Positions 50,756-59,920 of a DNA stretch of 64,000 nucleotides are shown here, in pieces. The notes under the pieces are model-generated. The model was not told the origin of the DNA, did not search any database, and saw only the letters and a program-made list of their open reading frames with translations. Every line of letters starts with the position of its first letter. The first letter of the stretch is position 1. Both the position numbers and the translations under genes were made by a program. Source of the stretch: Thalassobacillus sp043497085 (GTDB taxonomy: Bacteria > Bacillota > Bacilli > Bacillales > Halobacillaceae); NCBI GenBank assembly GCA_043497085.1, contig JBIEKI010000019.1, one strand, 5' to 3'.

Positions 50756-52693
50756 ATGAGTTCAGAAGCACGTGCTGTCAGCACTAACCAAGCATCAGCA
50801 GAACATAAACAACAAACATTAATCTGGTGGGAGAAATTCAAAGAACATATCGAACTTATCGCTGCTATCGCCAGTGGTATCCTTATTCTTACTGCCTGGA
50901 TTTTTGAAGGTTCCATGAGCTATGGATTATTTGTAGCGCTTCATCTATCAGCGTTCGTGATGGGGGGATTCGCAAAGGCAAAAGAAGGTATTGAAGAAAC
51001 GATTGAGAACAAAGAACTCAATGTGGAAATGCTGATGATTTTTGCTGCAGCCGGTTCTGCTATGATTGGCTATTGGACGGAAGGCGCTATTTTGATTTTC
51101 ATCTTTGCCTTAAGCGGTGCCTTGGAAACATACACCATGAATAAAAGTCAGCGGGAAATATCTTCCCTGATGGATTTACAGCCAGAAGAGGCTTTACGTC
51201 TTCGTAATGGCAGAGAAGAACTAGTTTCTGTAAAGGACCTTCAACTAGGGGATCATATCCTCATTAAAGCTGGCGAACGTGTACCGTCCGATGGCAAAAT
51301 CATCAAAGGCAGAACGAGCCTGGATGAAAGTGCAATCACCGGGGAATCTGTTCCAGTAACCAAAGAAACAGACGGGGAAGTTTTCGCCGGTACGGTGAAT
51401 ATTAATGGCAGTATTACCGTAGAAATCACGAAACCATCGGATGAAACCCTGTTTCAAAAAATCATCCAGCTTGTCCAATCCGCGCAAAGTGAGAAGTCAC
51501 CTTCCCAATTATTCATCGAACGATTTGAAGGTACTTATGTAAAAATCGTTTTGATTGTCGTAGCATTAATGATGTTTTTGCCACACTTTCTGTTTGGCTG
51601 GAGCTGGACCGACACGATTTACCGGGCCATGATTTTGTTAGTGGTTGCTTCACCATGTGCGCTGGTCGCCTCCATCATGCCCGCCACGTTATCTGCCATC
51701 TCTAACGGAGCGCGGAATGGCGTATTATTCAAAGGCGGTGTCCATTTGGAAAACCTGTCCCACTTGAAAGCGATCGCTTTTGACAAGACAGGTACATTAA
51801 CAAAAGGAAAGCCGGAAGTCACCGATATCTATTTCCGTTCTGATCAGGAATCCATAAAAGTGTTATCCGTTTTAACATCCATCGAGCGCGAATCCAACCA
51901 CCCGTTGGCTCAAGCAATCGTTAACTACACCGATACCATTCCTGACTTGGAAAGAGTGGAAATTACGAATATGCAGGACCTGGCCGGCAACGGTGTAACA
52001 GCTGAAGTAGACGGAGTAACCTGGAAAATTGGAAAACCTGGATTCTTGGGGAAAGACGAGGCAGAAGCCTTCCATAACGGTGTTTTAGAAACATTGGCAC
52101 AGCAAGGAAAAACAGTAGTGTTTATCGGGGACGATGAAGGAATCGCCGGAGTTGTTGCTTTGAAGGATACTGTTCGTAAAGAAACAAAAGATGCCATTAA
52201 AGTATTACAAAAACATGGTGTATACACAGTCATGCTGACAGGCGATAACGAAACCACCGCCAAGGCAATTGCTGAAGAAGCCGGTCTTGATAACTACGTC
52301 GCGGAATGTATGCCTGAAGAAAAAGTTGAACAAGTGAAACTATTGCGTAATACCTTCGAGAATGTCGGGATGGTCGGAGATGGAATTAATGATGCTCCTG
52401 CTCTTGCAACGGCGAACGTGGGAATCGCCATGGGAGAAGGTACCGACGTGGCATTAGAAACAGCCGACATCGTTTTGATGAAAAATGACTTGCCGAAAAT
52501 TGCAAATGCCATTAAACTTTCCGAACGCATGAACAAAATCGTGAGACAAAATGTTGTCTTTTCAATCCTTGTGATTATGGCGCTTATCATTTCGAACTTC
52601 CTGCAAGTATTGGACCTTCCATTAGGTGTTATCGGCCACGAAGGGAGCACCATACTCGTTATTCTGAACGGGTTGCGGTTATTGAAATCCTAA
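50756..52693 (+). CDS. zosA: P1B-type metal-transporting ATPase ZosA
   Basis: 645 residues, no N-terminal heavy-metal-binding domain. Membrane motif SPCALV (about 299-304) replaces the CPC of copper pumps and is the ZosA/zinc-cobalt type. Actuator TGES, phosphorylation DKTGTLTK (D343), nucleotide-site HP (SNHPLAQAI) and the hinge MVGDGINDAPAL are intact. B. subtilis ZosA imports zinc under peroxide stress. The PerR box at the promoter fits. ATG 50756 is nine bases after AAAAGGAG; a TTG at 50747 lies in the site. A second zinc system (znu) is 2.5 kb upstream. Confidence 0.92.
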   Translation: MSSEARAVSTNQASAEHKQQTLIWWEKFKEHIELIAAIASGILILTAWIFEGSMSYGLFVALHLSAFVMGGFAKAKEGIEETIENKELNVEMLMIFAAAGSAMIGYWTEGAILIFIFALSGALETYTMNKSQREISSLMDLQPEEALRLRNGREELVSVKDLQLGDHILIKAGERVPSDGKIIKGRTSLDESAITGESVPVTKETDGEVFAGTVNINGSITVEITKPSDETLFQKIIQLVQSAQSEKSPSQLFIERFEGTYVKIVLIVVALMMFLPHFLFGWSWTDTIYRAMILLVVASPCALVASIMPATLSAISNGARNGVLFKGGVHLENLSHLKAIAFDKTGTLTKGKPEVTDIYFRSDQESIKVLSVLTSIERESNHPLAQAIVNYTDTIPDLERVEITNMQDLAGNGVTAEVDGVTWKIGKPGFLGKDEAEAFHNGVLETLAQQGKTVVFIGDDEGIAGVVALKDTVRKETKDAIKVLQKHGVYTVMLTGDNETTAKAIAEEAGLDNYVAECMPEEKVEQVKLLRNTFENVGMVGDGINDAPALATANVGIAMGEGTDVALETADIVLMKNDLPKIANAIKLSERMNKIVRQNVVFSILVIMALIISNFLQVLDLPLGVIGHEGSTILVILNGLRLLKS

Positions 52694-52824
52694 ATGATAT
52701 AGTTTTTTCATTAAAAAAATTGCCTTTAAGCTTGAAATGCAGGTGCAGGGATCCGCTCGGATTCTCGTAGATCCCGCAGCTGTTCATATTGTTAACAAAA
52801 TTCTGCTTTCTTACTTGCATGACA

Positions 52825-52857
52825 AAGGGCTTCCTCTGAGGAAGCCCTTCTTTTTTA
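52825..52857. terminator. Terminator between zosA and the 36-residue gene
   Basis: AAGGGCTTCCTC/GAGGAAGCCCTT stem with CTTTTTT on the plus strand. It serves zosA and, less well, the convergent small gene. Confidence 0.85.
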
Positions 52858-52965
52858 ATGGAATTTATTCTGCTTATTCGCGGAACTGCTTGTTTTGTGC
52901 TTTGGTGCGTCACTCTTTTGTTTTTTGTTATTCTTATTATTATGGTTTTGTTTATTATCACTCAT
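52855..52965 (-). CDS. Small Asn/Lys-rich hydrophilic peptide, 36 residues
   Basis: AAAGGAG eight bases before the ATG, a 36-codon frame and a terminator right after the stop point to a real gene. Translation: MSDNKQNHNNKNNKKQKSDA then PKHKTSSSANKQNKFH. No hydrophobic part; composition recalls tiny spore-core or RNA-binding peptides of Bacillaceae, but I cannot name the family. Confidence 0.65.
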   Translation of the reverse strand: MSDNKQNHNNKNNKKQKSDAPKHKTSSSANKQNKFH

Positions 52966-53033
52966 CACTGCCACTCCTTTATTGAATTTGCTCTTAGTTT
53001 CCACATGGATGGCAGCAACTATTCCTGGCTATG

Positions 53034-53861
53034 TCAGGAATGAATGCCAAGTTTTCGTCGGCGTAATATCGCATTAATTTCCCCGCCTAAAATAATGATG
53101 ATCCCTGACAAATAAAACCAGACCATCAGAACGATAAACCCGCCCAGACTTCCATAAGTGGCTGAGTAGTTTCCCATACTGGTGACGTAAAAAGAAAATA
53201 ATAAGGAAACGATCTGCCACCCGACGGTAGCAAAAACCGCTCCTGGGAAAGCATGTCTTATCTTGATATATTTGTTCGGTGCCAGCATATATAAAAACAT
53301 CAATACGACGAAAAAGATGATTGATGATATTACCCAGCGCAACGCATTCCAGAGTTCAAGAAAACCTGCCGAAAGTCCGAAGATAGAAAACAAATAAACA
53401 CCGATCATCTTCCCGAAGACAGGGAGTAAAAATGCGACAGCAATGACCCCGATCATCGAAACCGTCAATACAATAGCAATGATCCTTCCAACAACCGGTG
53501 AACGGCTTTCTTCCACTTCGTAAGCACGGTTGAAAGCCCGCATAATAGAATTTACTCCGTTCGATGCAGACCACAATGTACCAATAATTCCAATCGATAG
53601 CAAACCGCCATTCTGGTTTTCCATAAGTTCGGTCAAATTTTCCTGGATCAGTGTGTAGGTTTCCGGCGGGGCGTATGTATGAATGAAGACCAGTAACCTT
53701 TCCTGAGACAAACGCATATACCCTAAAAGAGTAACGAGGAATATCATAAAAGGAAATAATGATAATAAAAAGAAGTAGGACAGCTGGGCGGCCATCCCGC
53801 TGATATCATCTTTGTTGAAACTGGCACCTACCTCTTTTATCAAACTAAAAAAGTCCTTCAT
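53034..53861 (-). CDS. yfkH: YihY/BrkB-family membrane protein (YfkH-like)
   Basis: 275 residues, six helices. Family motifs are present: DDISGMAAQLSYFFLLSLFP near the start, SIGIIGTLWSASNGVNSIMR in the middle, and ATYGSLGGFIVLMVWFYLSG with IIILGGEINA near the end. Often misnamed ribonuclease BN; the real function is unknown. Length equals B. subtilis YfkH, and the upstream order (YtxH-domain gene, phosphatase gene) matches yfkJ-yfkI-yfkH. Third gene of that operon. Confidence 0.9.
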   Translation of the reverse strand: MKDFFSLIKEVGASFNKDDISGMAAQLSYFFLLSLFPFMIFLVTLLGYMRLSQERLLVFIHTYAPPETYTLIQENLTELMENQNGGLLSIGIIGTLWSASNGVNSIMRAFNRAYEVEESRSPVVGRIIAIVLTVSMIGVIAVAFLLPVFGKMIGVYLFSIFGLSAGFLELWNALRWVISSIIFFVVLMFLYMLAPNKYIKIRHAFPGAVFATVGWQIVSLLFSFYVTSMGNYSATYGSLGGFIVLMVWFYLSGIIIILGGEINAILRRRKLGIHS

Positions 53862-53894
53862 GATATCCCTCTTCCCCTAACCTTAAACAGTCTG

Positions 53895-54224
53895 TTATGA
53901 TACGTCACGGTGATCGGCTATTTTTTCAACATCCTTCTCAATTTCTTTTTCCCATTCGCTTACCTTATCAAGCAGCGCTTCCACTTTATTCAATATTTCC
54001 AGCACATCTTTCGCTCCATCTGCCAGACGGTTCGTCAATTGATTGTATTGGAGTCGCAGCTGACGGATTGCCTCCGATGGGTTTGACGAATAGCTCCTGG
54101 CAGATCTGCCCGCTTGTTTCGTGCTGCCCCAAACATAATTCCTTGTGTCCTTGTCCAGCAATGTCACAGCTCCTCCTATAACAGCGCCAATGATGACCCC
54201 TTTCCAAAACTTATGCTCTTCCAT
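53895..54224 (-). CDS. YtxH-domain protein (YfkI-like)
   Basis: 109 residues. An N-terminal glycine-rich membrane segment KGVIIGAVIGGAVTLLDKDT is typical of YtxH/gas-vesicle-like stress proteins, followed by a long amphipathic helix with heptad-like LRLQYNQLTNRLADGAKDVL and EALLDKVSEWEKEIEKDVEK. Middle gene of a yfkJ-yfkI-yfkH-like operon. Role unknown. Confidence 0.82.
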   Translation of the reverse strand: MEEHKFWKGVIIGAVIGGAVTLLDKDTRNYVWGSTKQAGRSARSYSSNPSEAIRQLRLQYNQLTNRLADGAKDVLEILNKVEALLDKVSEWEKEIEKDVEKIADHRDVS

Positions 54225-54230
54225 AATTTC

Positions 54231-54710
54231 CTATTCCTCCTTTGATAACTGATGCTCTTGTTTTATTTTATATAATAGCTCCCTACACCCTGCTGAAACG
54301 AGTTCATACACATACTCAAAATTACCGGTGAAAAATGGATCCGGCACATCTTTCACTTCCGAGTCCGGAATAAAGTCCAGCAACCGGGCTACGGTCACCT
54401 CATCACTTTTACGGATTCCCGCCATATCTGTAACGTTTTTAGCGTCCATCGCAATTAAGTAATCAAAATCGTCCCAATCCTTTTCATGAATCTGCCTGGC
54501 AGTCATCCCTTCATAAGAAATTGCATACTGGTCTAAAACACCTCTAGTCCCTTCATGCGGGAGGTCCCCCACATGCCAATGGCCTACACCTGCTGAATCT
54601 ACAGTAATCTCCGATTCCAATCCCTCTTTTTTAACGAGATCACGAAAAATAGCTTCTGCCATCGGTGAACGGCAGATGTTTCCTAAACAAACGAATAAAA
54701 CTTTTATCAT
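54231..54710 (-). CDS. yfkJ: Low molecular weight protein-tyrosine phosphatase (YfkJ-like)
   Basis: 159 residues. The P-loop VCLGNICRSPMAEAIF (C-x5-R-S) opens the protein, and the general acid is in VPDPFFTGNFEYVYEL. B. subtilis YfkJ is a tyrosine phosphatase (also reported to act on phosphoarginine or to influence ethanol stress). ATG 54710 follows GGGGGAGAAGAAATA; the extended frame to 54749 has no site. First gene of the three-gene operon. Confidence 0.9.
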   Translation of the reverse strand: MIKVLFVCLGNICRSPMAEAIFRDLVKKEGLESEITVDSAGVGHWHVGDLPHEGTRGVLDQYAISYEGMTARQIHEKDWDDFDYLIAMDAKNVTDMAGIRKSDEVTVARLLDFIPDSEVKDVPDPFFTGNFEYVYELVSAGCRELLYKIKQEHQLSKEE

Positions 54711-54890
54711 TATTTCTTCTCCCCCAATACCTTTCATTTTATAGCACACAAATTTTGTATATAGCGCCCAATACCCCCATATTACAGGTAAAAAACCGCT
54801 TTCTCATCCACTATTATACCCAAAATAGCTTGACATTTCTTCAAAGTTTTCGGAATATTTTATATATACGAAAAAAAGGGGGTAATCATC

Positions 54891-56261
54891 ATACAAGATG
54901 TCTTAAGCAACATCTCCGGCATTGTGTGGGGTCCAGTGCTATTGATTTTACTTGTCGGTACAGGTATCTACCTGACACTTCGGCTTGGATTCTTACAGTT
55001 CTCAGCACTTCCCTATGCGTTGAAGCTCGCATTTAGTCCGGGGAAACAGGACAAGAAATCGAAAGGGGATATTTCCCACTACCAAGCCTTGACCACAGCT
55101 ATGGCGGCAACTATTGGAACAGGTAACATCGCGGGGGTTGCAACTGCAGTCGTACTAGGCGGTCCCGGCGCCGTGTTCTGGATGTGGATTACAGCCATTT
55201 TTGGGATGGCGACTAAATATGCAGAGGCGGTACTGGCGGTCAAATATCGTACAACCGATAAATACGGTAACATGTCTGGCGGCCCGATGTATTACTTAGA
55301 CCGTGGCCTGAAAATGAAAGGCCTTGGTAAAACACTCGGTATTCTATTTGCAATTTTCGGTGCCATCGCTGCATTCGGTATTGGAAACATGGTTCAGTCC
55401 AATTCCGTTTCTGATGCTCTCCAATCAACTTTCTCCGTCCCTACGTGGGTTACCGGGTTGGTTCTGACAATCCTGGCTGCCCTGGTACTACTTGGTGGAA
55501 TCAAAAGTATTGGTAAAGTAACCGCATTTTTTGTACCGATCATGGCGATATTTTATGTCATTGGTGCACTTATTATTATCTTCACTAATTTTCAACTTGT
55601 TCCCGCTGCATTTGGGACTATATTCAATGACGCATTCACTGGAAGCGCAGTAGGAGGCGGGTTATTAGGTACAGCTATCCGTTTCGGTGTGGCACGAGGC
55701 GTGTTCTCGAACGAAGCTGGTCTAGGTTCCGCTCCGATTGCTGCCGCTGCAGCAAAAACCGACTACCCTGGACGTCAGGCTTTAGTATCCATGACCCAGG
55801 TTTTGATCGATACCATCATTGTTTGTACAATGACTGGCTTGACCATCGTCATGGCTGGCCAATATGGCAATGGCGAACTGGATGGTGCTGATTTGACTAC
55901 CGCTTCCTTCTCCATTTTCTTAGGTGATTTTGGTGGTTATATCGTTTCACTCGGCCTTGTGTTCTTTGCCTTTTCTACCATTGTCGGCTGGTCTTATTAT
56001 GGTGAAAAATGCTTCGGATTCTTGACGAAGGACCGTGCACTGCCACTTTATAAAATTGCGTTCGTTTTATTCGTTTTCGTCGGCGCCGTACAAGAGTTGG
56101 GTATCGTTTGGACATTCGCAGATATTATGAACGGATTGATGGCGTTCCCTAACTTAATCGGTCTCCTGCTCCTATCCGGAGTAGTGGCAGCCGAAACAAA
56201 GCGTTTCATGAAAGTCGCCAAGGAAGAAAAGCAACAAGAGAAACAATCTTCCTATTCATAA
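54891..56261 (+). CDS. Alanine/glycine:sodium symporter (AGCS family), apparent ATA start
   Basis: 456 residues from ATA 54891, 445 from GTG 54924. The AGCS signature ATIGTGNIAGVATAVVLGG and GGPMYYLDRGL are present, as is RGVFSNEAGLGSAPIAAAAA. About ten helices; imports alanine or glycine with Na+. AAAGGGGG lies eight bases before ATA, and the reading MQDVLSNISGIVWGP from that codon matches the usual N-terminus. No ATG, GTG or TTG exists in frame between the site and GTG 54924, which would be 40 bases away. Either ATA initiates or an ATG was lost. Confidence 0.88.
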   Translation: MQDVLSNISGIVWGPVLLILLVGTGIYLTLRLGFLQFSALPYALKLAFSPGKQDKKSKGDISHYQALTTAMAATIGTGNIAGVATAVVLGGPGAVFWMWITAIFGMATKYAEAVLAVKYRTTDKYGNMSGGPMYYLDRGLKMKGLGKTLGILFAIFGAIAAFGIGNMVQSNSVSDALQSTFSVPTWVTGLVLTILAALVLLGGIKSIGKVTAFFVPIMAIFYVIGALIIIFTNFQLVPAAFGTIFNDAFTGSAVGGGLLGTAIRFGVARGVFSNEAGLGSAPIAAAAAKTDYPGRQALVSMTQVLIDTIIVCTMTGLTIVMAGQYGNGELDGADLTTASFSIFLGDFGGYIVSLGLVFFAFSTIVGWSYYGEKCFGFLTKDRALPLYKIAFVLFVFVGAVQELGIVWTFADIMNGLMAFPNLIGLLLLSGVVAAETKRFMKVAKEEKQQEKQSSYS

Positions 56262-56286
56262 TTAGAGCAAAGTGCTAGTTTAAAAT

Positions 56287-56316
56287 AAAGCAACGCCAGG
56301 CCTGGCGTTGCTTTAT
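56287..56316. terminator. Bidirectional terminator
   Basis: Perfect palindrome AAAGCAACGCCAGG/CCTGGCGTTGCTTT between the symporter and the GGDEF/EAL gene. Confidence 0.85.
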
Positions 56317-58511
56317 TATGTCTTTTGATAGATATAATGGTTTCTTTTTGTCAATAAGCCTTCAAATTCAGCTGGCGGGAGCGGCTTACTGAAATGATAC
56401 CCTTGGTAATGATCGCAGCCATTCTGCTCAAGAAACCCAAGGATTGCAGGTTTCTCTACACCCTCTCCTACTACTTCGAGCTTAAACGTGTGTCCCAGTT
56501 GAATCATAGCCTTTACAATTTCAGCATCACTTGGATCTGTACCGATATCCTTGATAAAGGATTGATCGATTTTCAAGTAGTTGATCGGAAATTTACGTAA
56601 ATAACTCAACGAGGAGTACCCTGTTCCAAAATCATCAATCGACAATGCGATTCCAAGCCTTCTCAGCTCCTGCATTGTCCTGATGCATGCTTCTGTATTC
56701 TGCATGATACTATTTTCAGTGATTTCAATTTCCAAAAATTCAGCTGGCATACCCGTCTTCTCTAATACTTTTTGGACACGGCCAGCAAAGTCATGACGCT
56801 GGATTTCTTCTGCTGACACATTGATGGCTACGCGCTCAGGTGCATACCCCTTTTCCATCCACTCTTGATTCTGGCGGCAAGCTTCATACAGTACCCACTC
56901 TCCCAACTGGACAATCAGCCCGGTCTCTTCGGCAATAGGGATGAATTTCCCCGGAGAAATAAAACCTCTTTGAGGATGGTTCCAACGGACCAAAGCTTCC
57001 ATCCCGCTGATCACCCCCGAACGGACATCTATTTTAGGCTGGTAATACAGCATTAATTCTTTTTTACTGATAGCCTCACGTAAATCCCCTTCCAAAGAAA
57101 CCAGTTCATTATAATATGCATTCATGGAAGCAGTATAAAAAAGTAAACTCTGGCGTCCATTCAATTTACAATAATGCATGGCAATATCAGCATTTCCAAT
57201 CAATTTACCCGCAGTCATACCTCCCCCGGAGTATTGGGCAATCCCGATACTGGATGTTATGAAGAATTCTTTCCCCATCAAATGGATTGGTTTGCTGACC
57301 TGATCTAAAATCGCATCACCGATCTCACGTGCCATTTTTTTCGATGTCACCTGTTCTGAGATGACAAGAAACTCATCTCCTCCAAGGCGGTACAGTTCGC
57401 CTATTCCTCTGATTGCTTCCTTGATACGAGCAGCCATCAACTGGATGACCTCATCACCTGCCGTATGTCCAAGTGCATCATTTACATATTTGAAGCGGTC
57501 TAAATCGCATAAAAAAATGGTAATAGGCGTCTCCAGCTTTTCCTCATAAGATATCCTAGCTTCTAAATCCTCTTGTACTTTTCTCCTGTTAGGCAAATCT
57601 GTCAATGGGTCGTGATAGGCCATATGCCTGACCCGTAATTCTGCTTCCGCATGTACGGAAATATCGACTGAAGAACCGATTATCTCTACCACTTCACCAT
57701 TCTGGCGGATTGGCGCAAGCGTTGAATAAAGATAACGATCCTTCAGCTTATGTTTATATGTAATATGCTCACCAGCAAATGCCTGATTATATTTGTCTTT
57801 CAGGTACGCAGCCTTGACAGGATCAAAAATTTCTTCCAACTTTTTACCTTCCACGTAAGAAGTAGTCAATCCTAAATCCCTGGCCAGCTTTCCTTCGTAC
57901 ATCGTAAAATGATAATAATCATCTTGATGATGCTGTACCTTAAACACCATGTTCATCAAAGCTTCTACGGTACGTTGAAAATCATTTTCCACCTGATCCG
58001 CCAAGCTCGCTTCCATTTGCTTGGCATCCGTTATATCTGACCGAAAAGCAATGAAGGAATAAGGCTTTCCCTCTGCTGTCAGCAAGGGTACAATCGTAGT
58101 TTTCACCCAAAAAATCTCTCCTGACTTTTTCCGGTTGCATATATCCCCATTCCACACATTACCTTGCAATATTTCGGTCCACAATTTTTGATAAAAAGCA
58201 GGTGGATGCTGATTAGATTTTAATAATCGATGGGTATTCCCTATTAATTCTCTTCGATTGTATTGGGTAAGGGAACAAAACTGATCATCCGCATAAATGA
58301 TTCTTCCTGTCACGTCAGTAACAGTGATTGTCAGGGCTTGTTCCATTGCATATTTAAGATCATGGTACTTGTCCAGATACCCATGTACCAGCGCTTCTAA
58401 TTCATCGATCGTTTCTCGTACCTGCTCATCCTTGATATGGTCGTTTAAATTTTCAAGCAAACGCTTAAATTTTGTACGATCATTTGAAGTATCCAAGTTC
58501 AAAATGTTCAT
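56316..58511 (-). CDS. PAS-GGDEF-EAL cyclic-di-GMP protein
   Basis: 731 residues, cytosolic. A helical start (1-60), a PAS domain with PAC (about 65-170, ending FIAFRSDITDAK), a second PAS-like region (about 180-295), GGDEF (about 300-460; DPLTDLPNRRKV, DLDRFKYVND, and an intact YRLGGDEFLV) and EAL (about 470-725; GMEALVRWNHP, ENSIMQN, IDDFGTGYSSL, KIDQSFI). Both catalytic motifs look intact, so it may make or destroy c-di-GMP. No RxxD inhibitory site precedes GGDEF. ATG 58511 follows AAAGGTGG; an earlier TTG after AAGGAGGG is also possible. Confidence 0.9.
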   Translation of the reverse strand: MNILNLDTSNDRTKFKRLLENLNDHIKDEQVRETIDELEALVHGYLDKYHDLKYAMEQALTITVTDVTGRIIYADDQFCSLTQYNRRELIGNTHRLLKSNQHPPAFYQKLWTEILQGNVWNGDICNRKKSGEIFWVKTTIVPLLTAEGKPYSFIAFRSDITDAKQMEASLADQVENDFQRTVEALMNMVFKVQHHQDDYYHFTMYEGKLARDLGLTTSYVEGKKLEEIFDPVKAAYLKDKYNQAFAGEHITYKHKLKDRYLYSTLAPIRQNGEVVEIIGSSVDISVHAEAELRVRHMAYHDPLTDLPNRRKVQEDLEARISYEEKLETPITIFLCDLDRFKYVNDALGHTAGDEVIQLMAARIKEAIRGIGELYRLGGDEFLVISEQVTSKKMAREIGDAILDQVSKPIHLMGKEFFITSSIGIAQYSGGGMTAGKLIGNADIAMHYCKLNGRQSLLFYTASMNAYYNELVSLEGDLREAISKKELMLYYQPKIDVRSGVISGMEALVRWNHPQRGFISPGKFIPIAEETGLIVQLGEWVLYEACRQNQEWMEKGYAPERVAINVSAEEIQRHDFAGRVQKVLEKTGMPAEFLEIEITENSIMQNTEACIRTMQELRRLGIALSIDDFGTGYSSLSYLRKFPINYLKIDQSFIKDIGTDPSDAEIVKAMIQLGHTFKLEVVGEGVEKPAILGFLEQNGCDHYQGYHFSKPLPPAEFEGLLTKRNHYIYQKT

Positions 58512-58702
58512 GGTATCCACCTTTACCCAATATTCGTTATGATTCGACAATCCCTCCTTAAGTATAAATGAATATACCCATTTTAAAAAGCCTACAACCA
58601 CTTAGGAGTAAGCTTTTTTACAGTCTTATATCCTATCATAATTTTCATAACAACAATTAAAAAAGTGATTTTAGAACTATGTGACTTGGATGTTTTTCCA
58701 TA

Positions 58703-59368
58703 TTAGGCAATCGGCTTGATACATTCCGGACCTTCGTTCTTTGGTGAGTTAACAATATCGCTGACATCGTAGGCATCCAACTCATCCGTTTTAAGCTGAC
58801 TGATAAAACCGGCAGCCTCATCCGCTCCCCATTTTACCGGCTCGATCCACTCATCCTGTTTTTCATGCGGCAGGATGACCGGCATCCGGTCATGGATCGG
58901 CGCCATGAACTCGTTTGCTTCCTTTGTCAAAATAGTGCATGTGAACATTTCCTCTTCATCTTTTCCCCACTTATCCCATAAGCCGGCAAAGGCGAACAAT
59001 TCCCTGCCCTTTGGAGCAATCCTCTTTGCCTGTTTGCCCTCTGCGGTACGTTGCCACTCATAAAAACTGTCCGCTACGATCAAGCATCGCTTTTTAGTCA
59101 TCAACTGCTTAAAACTGGGCTTTTCATGTGCTGTCTCGCTACGTGCATTGATCATCTTATAGCCGATCTTCGGATCTTTCGCCCAAAATGGCACCAATCC
59201 CCATTTCAGGAAGCCCGCCCGTTTTTCTTTGCCATCATGAATAATGGCAAGCACCTTCTGGCCAGGGGCAATATTATACCTGGGTTCATAATTCGGTATT
59301 TTGTGATCCAGCCCAAATTCCTTCAGGATTTCTACTTCTTCTGCTAACAATGTATAACGTCCGCACAT
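58703..59368 (-). CDS. SRAP-family DNA-protein crosslink protein (YedK/HMCES type)
   Basis: 221 residues. MCGRYTLL gives the catalytic Cys2 once Met is removed. YNIAPGQKVLAI, the KMINARSETAHEKPSFKQL block with the conserved N and E, SFYEWQ, and the late IHDRMPVIL with the active-site His are all present. These proteins form a covalent, protective crosslink with abasic sites in single-stranded DNA. ATG 59368 is ten bases after AAGGAG; residues added by the longer frame would bury Cys2. Downstream of the DUF1992 gene. Confidence 0.92.
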   Translation of the reverse strand: MCGRYTLLAEEVEILKEFGLDHKIPNYEPRYNIAPGQKVLAIIHDGKEKRAGFLKWGLVPFWAKDPKIGYKMINARSETAHEKPSFKQLMTKKRCLIVADSFYEWQRTAEGKQAKRIAPKGRELFAFAGLWDKWGKDEEEMFTCTILTKEANEFMAPIHDRMPVILPHEKQDEWIEPVKWGADEAAGFISQLKTDELDAYDVSDIVNSPKNEGPECIKPIA

Positions 59369-59403
59369 TAAGAATAGCTCCTTCCTAATCAAGCTTTTAG
59401 CGC

Positions 59404-59775
59404 TCAAAAGCCCATTCTCTGATTGATTTGACTTTGATAGCGACGGTAAGAACCGGAACTTTTCAACTTTCTCTGTTCCATCATCAACTGGAAACGGAGT
59501 TGCTTTTCATTTAACTGCTTTTTATACCTTTCTTTTTCTTCTGGGTCTCTGCAGCAGTCAATCAATTCTTCTAATGAAACCATCTCTTTTTTCAGCTGCA
59601 TCTCTTCTGGTATCATATTGGCGTTTTTTAATATTTTATAACTGTTTCTGAGATCGGCTGGTACGTGGTCCATGTCGTCCTTGGGTAATGGCTTTCCTTT
59701 ACCAGGCAAATTGTCAAAGTCACCATTACGGATTGATTGCTTGATTTTCTCTTCTACAATCGAGGTGAAATCCAT
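59404..59775 (-). CDS. DUF1992 (DnaJ homologue C28-like) protein
   Basis: 123 residues. VEEKIKQSIRNGDFDNLPGK with GKPLP following is the DUF1992 signature, and the rest is a long charged helix (EEMQLKKEMVSLEELIDCCR). It lacks a J domain and its function is unknown. Strong GGAGG before the ATG. It is 35 bases before the SRAP gene and likely in one operon with it. Confidence 0.85.
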   Translation of the reverse strand: MDFTSIVEEKIKQSIRNGDFDNLPGKGKPLPKDDMDHVPADLRNSYKILKNANMIPEEMQLKKEMVSLEELIDCCRDPEEKERYKKQLNEKQLRFQLMMEQRKLKSSGSYRRYQSQINQRMGF

Positions 59776-59881
59776 ACGGTTTCCTCCTTCTAAAAGGAAA
59801 TCTTTGTATATAGTATAGCATGATTTTCTTTCATTATTTTAATCATGCAATCCAGTGGTGATAAGCGTCTTATAAAAAAGA

Positions 59882-59912
59882 AAAAAGAGCCTGGCGTTGG
59901 CCAGGCTCTTGG
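59882..59912 (-). terminator. Terminator of the CAP-domain gene
   Basis: AAGAGCCTGGC/GCCAGGCTCTT with a short loop; on the reverse strand it is followed by TTTTTTC. Confidence 0.88.
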
Positions 59913-59920
59913 CTGTTATA

